Assembly: GCA_015852425.1 (NCBI GenBank)
Contig: JAAAIG010000142.1
Span: forward strand, 1 to 57,874
Reading direction: 5' to 3'
Length of the DNA: 57,874 nt
Source of the DNA: Gryganskiella cystojenkinii
Taxonomy: Eukaryota > Mortierellomycota > Mortierellomycetes > Mortierellales > Mortierellaceae
Shown here: piece after piece, positions 41,959-54,069 of the stretch
How positions within the stretch are numbered: position 1 is the first letter of the stretch
Layout of the letters: each line of letters starts with the position of its first letter
Program-made: the position numbers and the translations under genes
The notes under the pieces: model-generated
What the model was told of the DNA's origin: nothing
The model's database searches: none
Seen by the model: the letters and a program-made list of their open reading frames with translations, nothing else

Positions 41959-44570
41959 TTATTTGAGCGCCCTCTGTCCAGACCGAATGGCACTGATCTC
42001 CCTATCGAGCTCTTCCAAACTTTGGTGCAGGGACTTCACATCATCGAACCTGCGCTTTTTACTCGCTTCTTCGATATAGGACTCGACCAATCGACGTTGT
42101 TCCTCCATAACCGCTAGCTGTGCCAAAACTTCAATCTCGGCTTCGTTGTCTAGTGACGATCCGATCGCTGGTGAAGAGATCGACGGTGCCGGAGAAGAGG
42201 ACGAAGGCGATGGCGTGCCACTGCCGAGTTGCCTCTGACTATCCTTACCCCCAAAGACCTTGGGAATAACCGACAATGGAAACATGTTTGTTTGCAAGTA
42301 CTGGGTCGCCCACCAGTACAGGTTGGTATGGAGTTGCTTTTGGTGTTGCGAATGTGCTGGAAGTTTGGCAATCTTCTTACTGATTGAGTCAAAGAGCGCG
42401 AAGTCATCTAGTAGTTCTTTCCGTGTCCTCGCCGTAAGCTGATAATCTGGGTGTTGCTGGTGCATGTCATTCTTTTGCCTGTAGACGTAAGAAAAAATCG
42501 TTAGTACGGTCGTCCGAGGTGCCCAATCTGTAAAAAAGAATACATCGCCGCGGAGTCCGTGCCTACCCTATCGTTGCCAACATTTCCTGGAAGCGAGGTA
42601 ATGCCATATCGATCCTAGCTTTGAGTCTCATCAAGGAACCATAGTATTTCAAAACTGCGTTGGGTCTCTTTTGATCCGCTGCATGCTCTCGACGCTTGAA
42701 CACAGTGTGAACACACTCCTTGCAAGCCCTTGTCTGTCCTACAGGGTCCGAACCATCGGGGTCTAACGAATACGTATATAGTTACTACAGCAATTAGCCA
42801 AAGTGTGCTCGCGCGCGCTTTCCATAGATGCAGATCGGGTAGGGCGAACGACTTACAGGTCGACATGTTCAAATAAAGTGGGGTCATCTTGGAGCAGTTG
42901 TCGCACACAACCCTACCACAAAGGCGGCAGTGATGTTTGCGATTCCCGTAGCGATTAAATAGGGACCTGGAAGATTAAAAAAAAGTTTCTCATGGTTAAT
43001 GCACTTCTCTCACGTTAGATACAGGTGCATTGGTGAGGGCTTGTTACTTACATGCAAATGTAGCACCCGATTACGTTCGAATCATCTTCCCATTTGACTA
43101 TCGACTGTTCAGAGCCTAAAGATCGACGTAGCATGCAAGGTACATGGTTAGTTTTCTCCTTTCCGCGCATAGTGAGTGCAGGTAGATATAATAACAGCCT
43201 GAGACAATAACCTTTGAGTAATTGACCCTTGGACGTGACGGAGCGGAAGAGGCCCTTGGCGCGGAAAGAAGGTGTGCCCGAGGAAATAGATGACGCGATG
43301 CTCGGAGTAGGCGAAGAGGGTGTAGGCGTAGAAGTCGTACCAAGTTCCATTTGCTGATGGATCTGTGCCAATTTTTCAATTCTCTTTTCCAATCGATTGA
43401 CTTCGAGATGCTTTTTCTCTGCGCTCTTCATCCGAATGCTCATAAAATCAGTTGTCAGGCTGCAGATCGTGCCTAGAACGAATGATCACATAATTGAGTG
43501 TATGCTTTTAGTGACTATCATCTCAAACAGATACGGTGAGATTATCGTACACATGGCAGATACGTTCCTACCTCCTGCATGAAGAATATCTTCTGCCTTC
43601 TTTGCTCTGACAAAACAGCCCTCACACACTCTGCACCAAAGTCCATTCGAATCGTGTTTTGCCTGCGCATTCAGTTTGATCTGGAAAGATGAGTGTGTAT
43701 CACAAAATTGGTTTCCGCAGCTACGAAATAACAATATAAGTAGAAGTATTAGAAAGGGTCGCATAATCAATGCCAAGTATCAATCTCAACCCTGTTTTCA
43801 CGCAGAGTATGAAAAACAAGAGTTCCATCCTACCTCCGGCAATGTTGACGGCCATAACGGATCCCCAAACCCTTGTCACAATTCGGTTGCGCGCAGACAT
43901 CCCGGTCCGTTTCCCGAACCCAATGCCGTTTCGTCACCACAGTATCGGCCTTTGGATCCGTCCAACCTTGAAATCCACCGGGTGGGGGTGGTCCTGCTAA
44001 GCTGTTGCCAGGTCCTCCTGCAGAGTCTAAATCCAAGTCCTGAATCTTTCTCAAGAGTTCTGAAGAGTTGGCGGGTATATTCTTGAGGGTCGTGGCAGCA
44101 GTCTTCGTGATTGGTGTGAAGACCTTTTGAGCGTTTCGAAAAAAAGCACTGACTGCAGACTTGACATCGTCTGGTTCTTCGGGGTGAATGGTATCGAGAT
44201 GTTGATTGAGTTGAGCCAGATTCTGGAGCGTGATGTCACAAATGGGACAGGTCACGGTCGGTGCCTGTCCTCCAGTGATACCATGGTTAGCGCCTCCTCC
44301 AGAGTGACCGATGATCTGCACAGGTCTGGTCTGAGGTGACTTTGGAGGTGGTGTGGGCCTTCTATCGTCTGAGGGAGTATGTGGTGGTGGTGATGGTGAC
44401 CCTGCAGCTGCGGATGCATGAAAGGCCGCGGCTGCCTGTGGACCACCGAACTGGCGACGGATGGGTCGGCCGAGGGTCTGTGCTCGCTGAGGAAGCTGTT
44501 GAGGAAATTGTTGTTGGCGAGGTGGAGTCTGCGAGGGGGACACGCTGGCGGCAGCTGCATTCGTTGCCAT
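41959..44570 (-). CDS. Vac1/Pep7 (rabenosyn-5) endosomal tether with C2H2 finger and two FYVE domains
   Basis: Seven exons (43834-44570, 43572-43720, 43212-43472, 43052-43115, 42857-42966, 42567-42762, 41959-42478) give 678 residues. It links PI3P, Rab5-type GTPase and SNARE/Sec1 proteins at Golgi-to-endosome fusion. A C2H2 finger (CPICDITLQNLAQLNQHLDTIH, 108-129) is followed by FYVE 1 (WVRETDRDVC, RYGRQHCRSCG, WCRVCEGCF; about 217-285) and FYVE 2 (WEDDSNVIGCYIC, NRYGNRKHHCRLCG, CDNCSKM; about 388-460). FYVE 2 has the perfect R+HHCR PI3P pocket, FYVE 1 a weaker RQHCR. A Rab-binding helical hairpin (RRLVESYIEEASKKRRFDDV) ends the protein. Start at 44570 (MATNAAAAS) was chosen; in-frame ATGs at 44663 and 44699 exist. 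The donor of exon 3 (GTTATT) is non-consensus. Confidence 0.93.
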
Positions 44571-45565
44571 GAAACAATCAGTCTGAGGGTCGGGACAGCG
44601 TTGTGTTGATGTTGATGGTGTGGAGAAAATGGAAAAGTGAGTTTGACAATGCACACATGCCATTTCGATGCAGGTCACGAGTCGACTCATCACGTGCACT
44701 TATTCCACGTACATATTCGTTAAATTTTGTACGTGAGTTTCTCTCGCGGTCAAGGTTGACTCATCGCAAGCTGTGCGGTTCCTTTTCTGAGCCTTTGCCT
44801 TTTCCGATGGCTTTAAGCCAGGATCAAGACCTGGATGGTTTTATCTATGTATATTGTTTACGGTCTTCTTGCTCTACTTTTCTTGGGGTTGGTTATCGAT
44901 CGTGTGAACGCTGCCTTCGACACAAGTAACAAAAAAAAAATAAAAAATTGAGGACGTTTGCGTGCTCCGGGGATCAGATAACAATTGGACAGGTTTGGAA
45001 CCCTTGTAAAATGCGGTCGTTTATCATGCACGCCGATTTGCCATCGCTTCTGTTTGGTGGTTGTGGGCATTGAGCGTTGACAGTTAGCGGAAGCAAAAAA
45101 AGCACAGCAATAGGGCTTGGGAGTAAGCCCACAAGGCAAAAATATCGATCCGCTTCGAACCTCTCTATGCACCAACGATCACAATAGGAGAGGGGTCCCG
45201 AGTCAACACGTCAAAAAAAAAAATTCCAAGGGGGTGATGGTGCAATTGAGGCTGGCATGGTCACCGTGAACGTCTCCTATTGGCGAGACCCTAAACGCTT
45301 TCTTGTCTTTGGCTCTCAAAAAGAGACACTTTAGCCATGACTACTACATTGTCCAATCAGATTTCATGATGTAGTGACTGTCCTTTTTTTTGATCCTCCT
45401 CATTCTCAAAAGGTATAAAAGGAATACGTTCGCGACAATTCTTTTCTCTTTTTTCTTTGCAGCTCCTTCAAGCAACAAAAACCCGAAAAAGATCTCTGTT
45501 AACAGTTCTTTTCCACTACAAACCAAAAACACCACTCCCTCACAAAACCACACATCATATCCATA
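44571..45565. promoter_or_regulatory. Divergent promoter (Vac1/Pep7 and methionine synthase)
   Basis: No gene is supported in these 995 bp. A CACGTG E-box (44691-44696) and a TGACTCA Gcn4/AP-1-type site (44757-44763) lie near the Vac1 side. A TATA box (45414-45420) lies 146 bp before the methionine synthase ATG, followed by a CT- then A-rich leader. In yeast, Cbf1 (CACGTG) and Gcn4 activate MET genes; here the sites are about 800-870 bp from MET6, so the link is weak. Confidence 0.5.
45414..45420 (+). promoter_or_regulatory. TATA box of the methionine synthase gene
   Basis: TATAAAA is placed 146 bp before the ATG, in front of a CT-rich leader. It fits the strongly codon-biased, presumably highly expressed gene downstream. 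Confidence 0.6.
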
Positions 45566-48211
45566 ATGGTTCAAGCTACAAACTTGGGTTTTCCCAGAAT
45601 CGTACGTAGACTATGACTCTACTTGGTTGTGATGATCGTGTTTGTTCTTTGATCTTTCTCCCCTTATTACAAGGCGATAGAAGACAGACGACGCGATCAA
45701 TTTGTTTGTATTTGCTCTCAATAAGCGATCTTCCAACTCTCTATTTAACGTTTTCAATTTTATTCTTTTTCTCTTCTATTCTATTCTATTAGGGTGCTCA
45801 ACGTGAGACCAAGAAACTCGTCGAGAACTTCTGGGCCGGCAAGATCACCGAGCAAGCCCTTGACGAGGCCGCTGTCAAGCTCCGTGCCGAGAACTGGAAG
45901 CTCCAGCAAGCTCAGGGTTTGACCCAGATCCCCTCGGGCGACTTCTCGTTTTACGACCATGTCCTCGACCACTCTGTCATGTTCAATGTCATCCCCCAGC
46001 GCTTCCGTCACCTCGCCATCGGCCACGAGCGTAACTTTGCCATCGGCCGTGGTATCCAAAAGCCCGCTACTGAGACCCAGCCCAAAGTCGATATCGAGGC
46101 CCAGGAGATGAAGAAGTGGTTTGATACCAACTACCATTACATGTAAGCTGAATACAGGGAATTTTCACGGTTTTGCTTTAGTTCACTCCTGTACCCTTTT
46201 CGCTTTTTGGATATTTTTTATTCTTCATGACTCACGCTAATGCTGTAACTTTTTTTTCTTTCTTCCCTCTTCATGCAGTGTCCCCGAGTTCGAGACCAAC
46301 CAGTCCTTCCACCTCGGTGCCCAGATCAAGACCCTCGATGAGTTCAACGAGGCCAAGGCCCTCGGCATCCACACTCGCCCTGTCGTCCTCGGACCTCTTT
46401 CCTTCCTCTTGCTCGGCAAGACTGCCAAGAACTCGCATGGTCTTGACCTCCTCTCTCTTCTCCCCACCCTCCTGCCCGTCTATGAGGAGCTCTTGACCAA
46501 GCTCGCTGAAGCCGGTGCTGACTGGATCCAGGTCGATGAGCCCGTCTTGGCCCTTGACCAGTCCCCCGCTGTCATTGCCCACTTCCACTCTGTCTACACC
46601 CGTTTGACCGGTGTCTCGTCCAAGCTCAAGATCTTGATCGCCACGTACTTCGGTCGTATCGGTAACAACGTCTCCTTCATCAAGGATGTCGCCGTTGCTG
46701 GTCTCCACATCGATCTCGTCCGTGACCCCGAGCAGCTCAAGCATGTCATTGCCAACATCTCCAAGACCCAGGTCCTCTCCCTCGGTTTGGTCGATGGTCG
46801 TAACATCTGGAAGACCAACTTGGCCAACGCCCTCAAGATCGGCCAGACCGCTGTTGAGGCCCTCGGTTCTGAGCGCGTCTTCGTCGCTCCGTCTTGCTCG
46901 TTGATTCACACCCCCGTCACCCTCCGTTTCGAGAAGCGTCTCGCTGCCAAGAACCCTGAGCTCTTTGACTGGCTCGCTTACTCCGAGGAGAAGTGCAAGG
47001 AGGTCCACACCCTCACCCAGGCTTTGAACAACGGCACCAAGACTGTCCAGGATGAGCTCGCTGATAACGCTCGCTCGATCGAGGCGCGTCGCACCTCCCC
47101 CCACACCACCAACGCTGCCGTCCGTCAACGTCTCGAGGCCATCGTTCCCGATCAGCTCCGTCGTCGCAGTAAATTCTCCTCCCGCCAGGCTGACCAGCAC
47201 GCTTCTCTGCCCTTGCCTGCCTTCCCCACCACCACCATCGGTTCTTTCCCCCAGACCAAAGAGATTCGTCTAGCCCGTGCCAAGTTCACCAAGGGTGAGA
47301 TCAATGAGGCTGCCTACAACGATTTCATTAAGAAGGAGATCGCTTTCTGTGTCAAGGCTCAGGAGGATCTTGACCTCGATGTCCTCGTCCACGGTGAAGC
47401 CGAGCGTAACGACATGGTCGCCTACTTTGGTGAGCGTCTTGAGGGTTACATTTTCTCTGAGAACGGCTGGATCGCCTCGTATGGTTCCCGCTGTGTCCGT
47501 CCCCCAATTATTTTCGGAGACGTTCATCGTGTGAAACCCATGACCATCACCGAGACTGTCTACGCGCAGTCCTTGACCTCAAAGCCCATGAAGGGTATGT
47601 TGACCGGTCCCGTCACCTGCTTGCAGTGGTCCTTTGTCCGTGATGACATCCCCCGCTCGGTCGTCTGCAACCAGCTCGCCTTTGCCATTCGCGATGAGGT
47701 CATCGATCTCGAGAAGGCCGGTATTGTCCACATCCAAGTCGATGAGCCCGCTATCCGTGAGGGTCTCCCCCTCCGCTCCGACGATTTCGCTTACTACCTC
47801 CAGTGGGCCGTCGATGCTTTCTTGCTCTCAACCACTGGTGTCAAGGACAACACCGTCATCCACACCCACATGTGCTACTCTGATTTCCAGGATATCTTCC
47901 AGGCCATCGTTCGCATGGATGCCGATGTCTTGACGATCGAGAACTCCAAGTCAGACATGAGGATCTTGGGCGCCTTTGCTACTCATGGTTACAACGCCGG
48001 TATCGGTCCCGGTGTCTTTGATATTCACTCGCCCCGTGTCCCCTCTGTCAAGGAGATGAAGGACCGTGCTGATGCCATGTTGCAGTACATCCCTGCTCGC
48101 AACCTCTGGATCAACCCTGACTGCGGTCTCAAGACCCGCGGTTGGAAGGAAGTCAACGAGTCGTTGACCAACATGGTGGCTGTGGCCAAGGCACTCCGTG
48201 CCTCGGCTTAA
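45566..48211 (+). CDS. MET6: Cobalamin-independent methionine synthase
   Basis: Three exons (45566-45601, 45793-46142, 46279-48211) give 772 residues, the family size. It transfers the methyl of 5-methyltetrahydrofolate triglutamate to homocysteine in the cytosol. The N-terminal barrel begins NLGFPRIGAQRETKK; the C-terminal catalytic barrel starts at FPTTTIGSFPQT. The zinc ligands lie in HTHMCYSDF (His and Cys) and NPDCGLKTRGW (Cys). EPAIREGLPL and VDEPVLALDQ are further conserved blocks. Codons are strongly biased to C-ending forms (GTC, CTC, ATC, AAG), unlike the neighbouring myotubularin, which indicates high expression. Intron 1 ends in a TTCTATTCTATTCTATTAG tract. Exon 1 encodes only 12 residues. 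Confidence 0.97.
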
Positions 48212-49429
48212 GTGTTTACACACCGAATACGTTGTGCCGACCACACTCATCTGAGAGTGGTTCAAGGGCCAATGCGTTTCTTTTCAACAACGGAACGATA
48301 TGGTAAAAGTTTAGAGTGCCTCAACGGCATTCACCCCCTGGGATCTCTTAACAGATCCCGAACCTTCTCTTTTTTTACTATCATCTCATTCTTTTTTCCT
48401 TTTTGTTTCTAATTTCTCAACCTTTTCGACTTTCAATGTTTTGATGCGATAATGCCCACTAACTTGAAAGTTTCTTCAACAGAAGCCTGGTTTCATATTC
48501 ATGAAAACCTATCTCTCTCCTATGGCTCTTCTTTTCGTCACCAAAGAAGAGTTCTCGACGAAAAGGAAATCAAAAAAAAAAGTGTTTTCGTTTGTTTGGT
48601 GTGTCTGTCGCTCCATCTCTCTTTTTTTCTTCTCTCTTTTCGATTTTGTTCTGTCAGCCGAGATGCCCTACCTCAAGACTCTAGCGGACGTCAAGACCGA
48701 TCCGATCAAGAGAAAAAGAAAAATCTCCTTTGGGGATACCAGTCGGGGTTGGTCCACAATACGCCTCTGGTTCTCTCTTTCGCTCTCTGCCTCGGTCCCT
48801 CTTTTGCAAGCAAGACTTTGTCCTTTGGATCCCCGTTTTTGGTCACTCCTTTTGTTATCCTCGCCCTCCTAACCCTTTCATACTAGACATGAGAGGGATT
48901 GAGTCGAACTCCAAAAGATGTACCAATCATAATAAAAACACTTTTGTGTACAGTGTAACAACAATAATAATAGTCTACTTCAAGAATACGTTTCTTGTGT
49001 GAACTTGCAACTCGAACACGACGCGCTCCGAAAACGTGTGACTTGGCGACAACAGTCACGTCAATTGGGTCACGTTCAAAAATAGGAATGCAAGTTGGTC
49101 TTTCTCCATGCCGCTCTCTCTCGCTCTTTCTTGCTTTCATTGTTCTCTTTTTAATCCTGTCAAAAACAAAAAGCCCTTTTTTCTCGTACCTGTTTACCCT
49201 CTATTTTTTCTTTCTTGTTTTTTGTTGCCTCTGTCTTTTTGCCTTTCAACTACAGTACAGTTTGCCACTTTCGAACCGCTAAGAAACATCCATTAGAAAC
49301 ACAGGACTTGTTGACACGGCATCCAACTTTTATTCTTCTTTTCGACCTTTTCGAGGATTGGCACTGGAACTCTTCCTCTTCTGATACCCGTATCACCACC
49401 ACCACAACGTCGACGCTTTCCCCAGTACA
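48212..49429. other. Intergenic region between methionine synthase and myotubularin
   Basis: These 1218 bp hold no confident gene. The central 48440-48890 part is pyrimidine-rich with one short ORF of doubtful value (separate entry). The right part (49100-49425) is CT-rich, probably the myotubularin promoter and leader. Confidence 0.4.
48663..48872 (+). CDS. Possible small ORF of 69 residues, doubtful
   Basis: The start MPYLKTLADVKTDPIKRKRK follows a CT-rich stretch ending in GTCAGCCGAG, which resembles real leaders here, and its first 20 codons use the C-ending synonyms seen in genuine genes. The second half becomes serine/leucine-rich and leader-like. No homologous family was recognised. 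It could be a first exon, a remnant or chance. Confidence 0.2.
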   Translation: MPYLKTLADVKTDPIKRKRKISFGDTSRGWSTIRLWFSLSLSASVPLLQARLCPLDPRFWSLLLLSSPS

Positions 49430-52400
49430 ATGGACTATATAAAGATTGCAAAGGTAGAGCACACAGAGAGGCTGTTATATCAACAGGCCCTGTTTCGCAA
49501 ACTTCGTATTTGCCAAGGCCGACGTTTCTAACCGAATGCATGCACTCTATTGTTAGGTCAATGCAGTGCAGCTCGAGAAAGGACCATCAACGTACATTGG
49601 AACTCTGCATCTGACTGCCCATCACCTAATCTTCTCTCATCCCGACAAGGAGATTTGGGTAAGTTACTGGAAGATGAACTCATTCTTGTCGTCTCGGGTC
49701 TAGTTATTTTTTTACTGCCCTATCACGCCTATCACTTTGCAAAAAAAAAAAAGAAAAAAAAAACCACTCACATGCAAAGATTGATAGCAACTGTGGGGGG
49801 GACGCGACCCCTTTCCCCGTAGACTTGCATCTGATTTTTCCCACCCTTTGTTTATGCTTTCTGAGTAGATATCATACCCGACAATCCACACCGTCGAGAA
49901 GGGATTGCCGACCGTTCACAATGCCTGGCCATTGCAAATCCGTTGTCACAACTTTGTCTATGTCGTCTTGAACTTCCAGTCAGAACGGGATGCTACGGAT
50001 GTCTATGAGAGTATACAAAAACTTACATGCATCAGTAAGTATCATTTCCCTCCCTTTTCGTCGTTTCTAGGAACGCATATCAATGGTGTTCAATGGTGTG
50101 TCAGTGCAGCTGTGATCTTGACAAACCAAAACTCATGCTTGAGGCCGCTCTTATCCAACTCTATAAAAATGGCGGAGGCTGTGTTTTCGTTTTGTTTTTA
50201 TTTGTTAAAAGGGGTTTCTTATCGCCGAGCAAAGGGCAGTGCTCTAAGTCAGAAAGCCTCACCTCACCATTGTGTCCATTTCGCTTTGGGTATAAATAGG
50301 TTCCGTCGAGCAGCTCTACGCATTCTTTTACACGCCCGCGCCAGCATTCACCACCACAGATGGCTGGCAAATTTATGATCCATTGCTCGAATACGAACGT
50401 ATGGGCGTTGGATCCAAAAGCGACCAGTGGCGATTCTCCGACTTGAACAAATCGTTTGCTGTATGTCTCTAACAAGTTCGGCCTCGTCTGTCTCGTTGCA
50501 TGAACAGGAAGCAAACTCAACCGTTTTCAAGAGATGACATGCCTCTGACCTCTGTTCTCAACCCCAATAATAGTTCTCACCAACATATCCTAGTGCGATT
50601 GTAGTACCTTCAAGGATTAGTGATACTGTTTTGACCTATGCTGCAAAACACAGGAGCAAAGCTCGTATCCCCGCCTTGAGTTATCTTCACTGGAACAACA
50701 TGGTAGGCAGCCAGCAGCGTTTTTGTTTGACATGGTCGATATTGTTCTGTGACTAACTCAACGATACATTCATAATGAAATCATTTAGGCTTCGATTACT
50801 CGGTCGAGTCAGCCGATGGTCGGCTTGAAGCAAAATAGGTCGATCCAGGACGAAAAGCTTATCGAGGCCATCTTCTTGACCAATGTCCCCCAGTCATCCT
50901 CAGGTCACCAAATCTATGGCAGCACTGCAACAAACTTAATCATTGATGCTCGACCGACCGCGAACGCTGTCGCCAACACTGCCGTAGGAGCTGGAACAGA
51001 GAACATGGAGAACTACAGGAACTGTAAAAAAGTATATTCCGGTATCGACAATATTCATGTTATGCGTGATAGTTTGAACAAGCTTGTGGAAGGTAAGATA
51101 AACCAACTATTGCTACAATTGTCGACAAGTAAATGGAAATAAGAGCTTACATTGACCAGATGTCTTTTTGTTCATATCTCTATAGCCCTACAAGATCTGG
51201 ATTCCAAGGGTACGAAATCAGCACTCGTCAAATCAGGATGGCTGAAGCATATTGGAGCAGTCATGGACGGTGCAGCAATGATTGTCCGCAACATCCACAT
51301 CAGCAACTCTCATGTCTTGGTGCACTGCTCGGACGGTTGGGATCGAACCGCTCAACTGACTTCCGTGGCCCAGGTCTGTCTGGACCCTTATTATCGCACT
51401 CTGAGAGGGTTTCAAGTCCTGGTCGAGAAGGAATGGTGCTCGTTCGGTTACAAGTTTATGGATCGCTGCGGTCATCTCTCCAACGACAAGAACTTTGTCG
51501 CACTCTCTGCAACAAACTCGGCCGCCAACACGTTTGCGAACGTTCAGAGTAAACTTTACAACAACAAACATATCCGCGAGACCAGTCCGGTTTTCCATCA
51601 GTTCCTTGATTGTGTCTTCCAGACGATGCATCAGTACCCGACCCGATTCGAGTTTAACGAACACTTCCTGATCCAGTTGCATTACCACGTCTACTCTTGC
51701 CAGTTTGGCAATTTCTTGTTCAACTGTGAGCGTGACCGACGACAGTATCAGGCGAGCACGAAATGTTCGTCCATCTGGGATTTCATCAACTCGAACAAGG
51801 AAGAGTACCTAAACAAGGACTACAACGCATCCGTAGATTCGATCCGGGGTGGTGATGGTGGAGTCCTGTTGCCTGATACGAAGGCGATCAAGTACTGGTC
51901 CAAGTTGTTTGGGAGGACCGACGAGGAGTTGAACACACCGGATGATATCGTGAACCCGAGCAATCCCCTGACAGAGCGGATGACTCCCGAGCTTCTGGGA
52001 TTCGGACCTAATTATGCGGCAGATACCCTCACCGAATCCGCATTCAGGCAGCAGTCGGTTTCCTCGGACCCATTAGGGATCAGTTCTAGTCCTGTCATGA
52101 GTCGACCCCGTTCCGGATCTGGGTCGAATATTGCGAGGACGACGGTGACGATGCGGTCGGCAGGTCCTCCGGCGTTCGAGGCCGAGGATTCGTGGCAAAA
52201 GAGTGCAGACAACTTGGCGTCGAAGCTTCCAGCAGCGATCACCGGTGCGTTCGGAGGGGGATTTGTCGATTCGTTTAATCGATTGACAATGAATGTGCGT
52301 GATACTTGGTACTCGGCAAGTTCACCCAACTCGACGCCATCAGGTGTGAATCAATATTCCGAGGAGCCTTTTGCCGACATCAGGTCCTCGGGAGGAGCCG

Positions 52401-52990
52401 GCGCAAGCGCAACTTCAGGAGGGCCTGGAGATCATTATCGTGCTGCCACGGTCGGCAGGAGTAACAGTGCAAGACGCCGACCCACCGTGGATAGGGAGCT
52501 CAAGTCGATCCCCAGTGGGACTGTGCATGCTCATAGTGCGTCCTCTAGTCCGAAACATAGTCTGGCCTCGTTGACATTGGAGCAGGAGATGAAGTCCAGC
52601 TATGGTTACATGGACCCGCTGAGTTCTGGTAGCAACAAATCTTCGCCGGGAACTACCTCCGCACCCCTGGCTAACGGATCACCGCCCGAGCAGCAACAAC
52701 AGCGACAGTCGTCCCCACGGCCGGCTTCAAGGGTGCGCCCAAGTACTGCTTTTCCACCTTTTGAGCAGATCTCCAACGGCAATATGGGCAGCAGTCCTCG
52801 ATCTCAGTCGCCAGATCTGACGGCTACTTTACCTACCATCAGCAACAGTAGTAGTCATAGCGACGGCAGTAATAACGGCGAGGGAGCATCAACAGCAAGT
52901 AGGACGATCGAGATGATTATTCAAGAACCCATACCAGAACCAGTGAAGGAACCAGTCAAGGAGCTTCCTCATCCTCTTTTTGTAGAATAA
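49430..52990 (+). CDS. Myotubularin-family phosphoinositide 3-phosphatase
   Basis: Seven exons (49430-49453, 49557-49658, 49869-50034, 50300-50460, 50574-50702, 50789-51092, 51186-52990) give 896 residues. It dephosphorylates PI3P and PI(3,5)P2 on endosomes. An N-terminal PH-GRAM domain spans about residues 1-115 (TYIGTLHLTAHHLIFSHPDK). The phosphatase domain follows (WRFSDLNKSFA, RIPALSYLHWNN, GLKQNRSIQDEKL), with the CX5R catalytic loop VHCSDGWDRTAQ, Cys about 343 and Arg about 349, all present, so the enzyme should be active rather than a pseudophosphatase. KEWCSFGYKFMDRCGH and FLDCVFQTMHQYPTRFEFNE complete it. From about residue 570 to the end it is a disordered Ser/Pro/Gly tail with no FYVE or coiled coil. 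Best match is the MTMR6/7/8-yeast Ymr1 branch. Confidence 0.95.
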
Positions 52991-53305
52991 ACCTTACCCA
53001 ACATGAGGCAAATCATCGTGTAAAAGCTCTTTTTCCCTCTCCAAAGACCGACCAGTGTTGTGGTATCAACAAGCATGTTTGGTGAGAGCTGAAATTGGTG
53101 GCGAAATCACAAAGTCAGTTGCTTAAAATTTAGGGAGGATCTCAGTTCAGAACCCCATTACCTGATTTTCACCCATAGTATAGCATTATTGCCACGATTT
53201 CGGACGTCAATCCTATCTTTCTCACTGCTTAAAAACCTTGTTTTGGTCTCTCGAGAACGGTTTGAGGGGTTTAAAGCTACATGGGATTTGTGGCTTGATA
53301 ATTTT

Positions 53306-53314
53306 GGTGGCAAA
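53306..53314 (-). promoter_or_regulatory. PACE-like motif GGTGGCAAA
   Basis: An exact match in the convergent spacer. It is not in an obvious promoter, so it may be part of a repeated element. Confidence 0.3.
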
Positions 53315-53572
53315 AAAGAGTGCCAGGCAAGGATGGGATTCAACGAATCGGGGATTTCACCATTTGAGGTCAAAATCATCAATCTCAAAGTGATCGCATT
53401 CGATGGCAGCCATGACCTCAAACTCGCCCGCTTCGCCCAAAATCATTTTTGGTTCAGTTTTACATGGGATTTGTGCGGGACCTTCTCAATTGGTCCCGTG
53501 ACTTCTCTGCCACTACTGTAATTACAGTCGCGCACTAGTCCAGTGTTACTCTGCCTCGTTCCCTTACACTTT

Positions 53573-53581
53573 TTTGCCACC
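53573..53581 (+). promoter_or_regulatory. PACE-like motif TTTGCCACC
   Basis: The second exact match in the convergent spacer, inverted relative to the one at 53306 and 258 bp away from it. Confidence 0.3.
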
Positions 53582-54069
53582 AATTCTACCACACACATAT
53601 CATATGCAACTTTTGCAAAACAGCTTTTTGAGCCATGAACGAAGGAGGGATTCATGTCCACAGTCGCGCCAGCGAAGAGTGATGGTGATTGATTCAAACC
53701 GAAGACTCTTTCACCCCTGAACCTTAGGAACCTTAGCCACCAATTGCAAATTTAACTCGGAGCATTTTTTTTTTTCGTTGAAAACAAAACGTTTATTAAC
53801 AGCATTTTGTGTAAGGGAAAGGGTGGGGGGTGTCATAATAGTGGAAAGAAAATATGGTCATAACAAAGCACAAACAGTAAACATAGGAAAAAAGAGAGGA
53901 ACTAAAGCAGACAAAGTAAATAAGAGATGAAAAAGAAGGCACAAGGCAGGACCAAACAGAAAAAAAAACATGAGAATATATACAAAAAGCGACCTCCATG
54001 AACGTGCAAGCCGCCAGGAGAAAACACAGAGGATATCAACTGGACAGGTATCATGACTTTCTTCTCGGC

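Larger units (their letters stand above)
52991..54069. other. Convergent spacer with repeated PACE-like motifs
   Basis: These 1079 bp lie between two converging genes yet contain GGTGGCAAA (53306-53314), TTTGCCACC (53573-53581) and one-base variants GGTGGCGAA (about 53097) and TTAGCCACC (about 53733). A direct repeat ACATGGGATTTGTG occurs at about 53279 and 53462. No coding frame is convincing, although an ORF of about 110 codons overlaps 53189-53521. An unannotated short transcript or repeat element is possible. Confidence 0.4.

Noticed and set aside
46271..47200. 309-codon ORF antisense to methionine synthase
   Set aside because: Produced by the strong C-ending codon bias of the sense gene.
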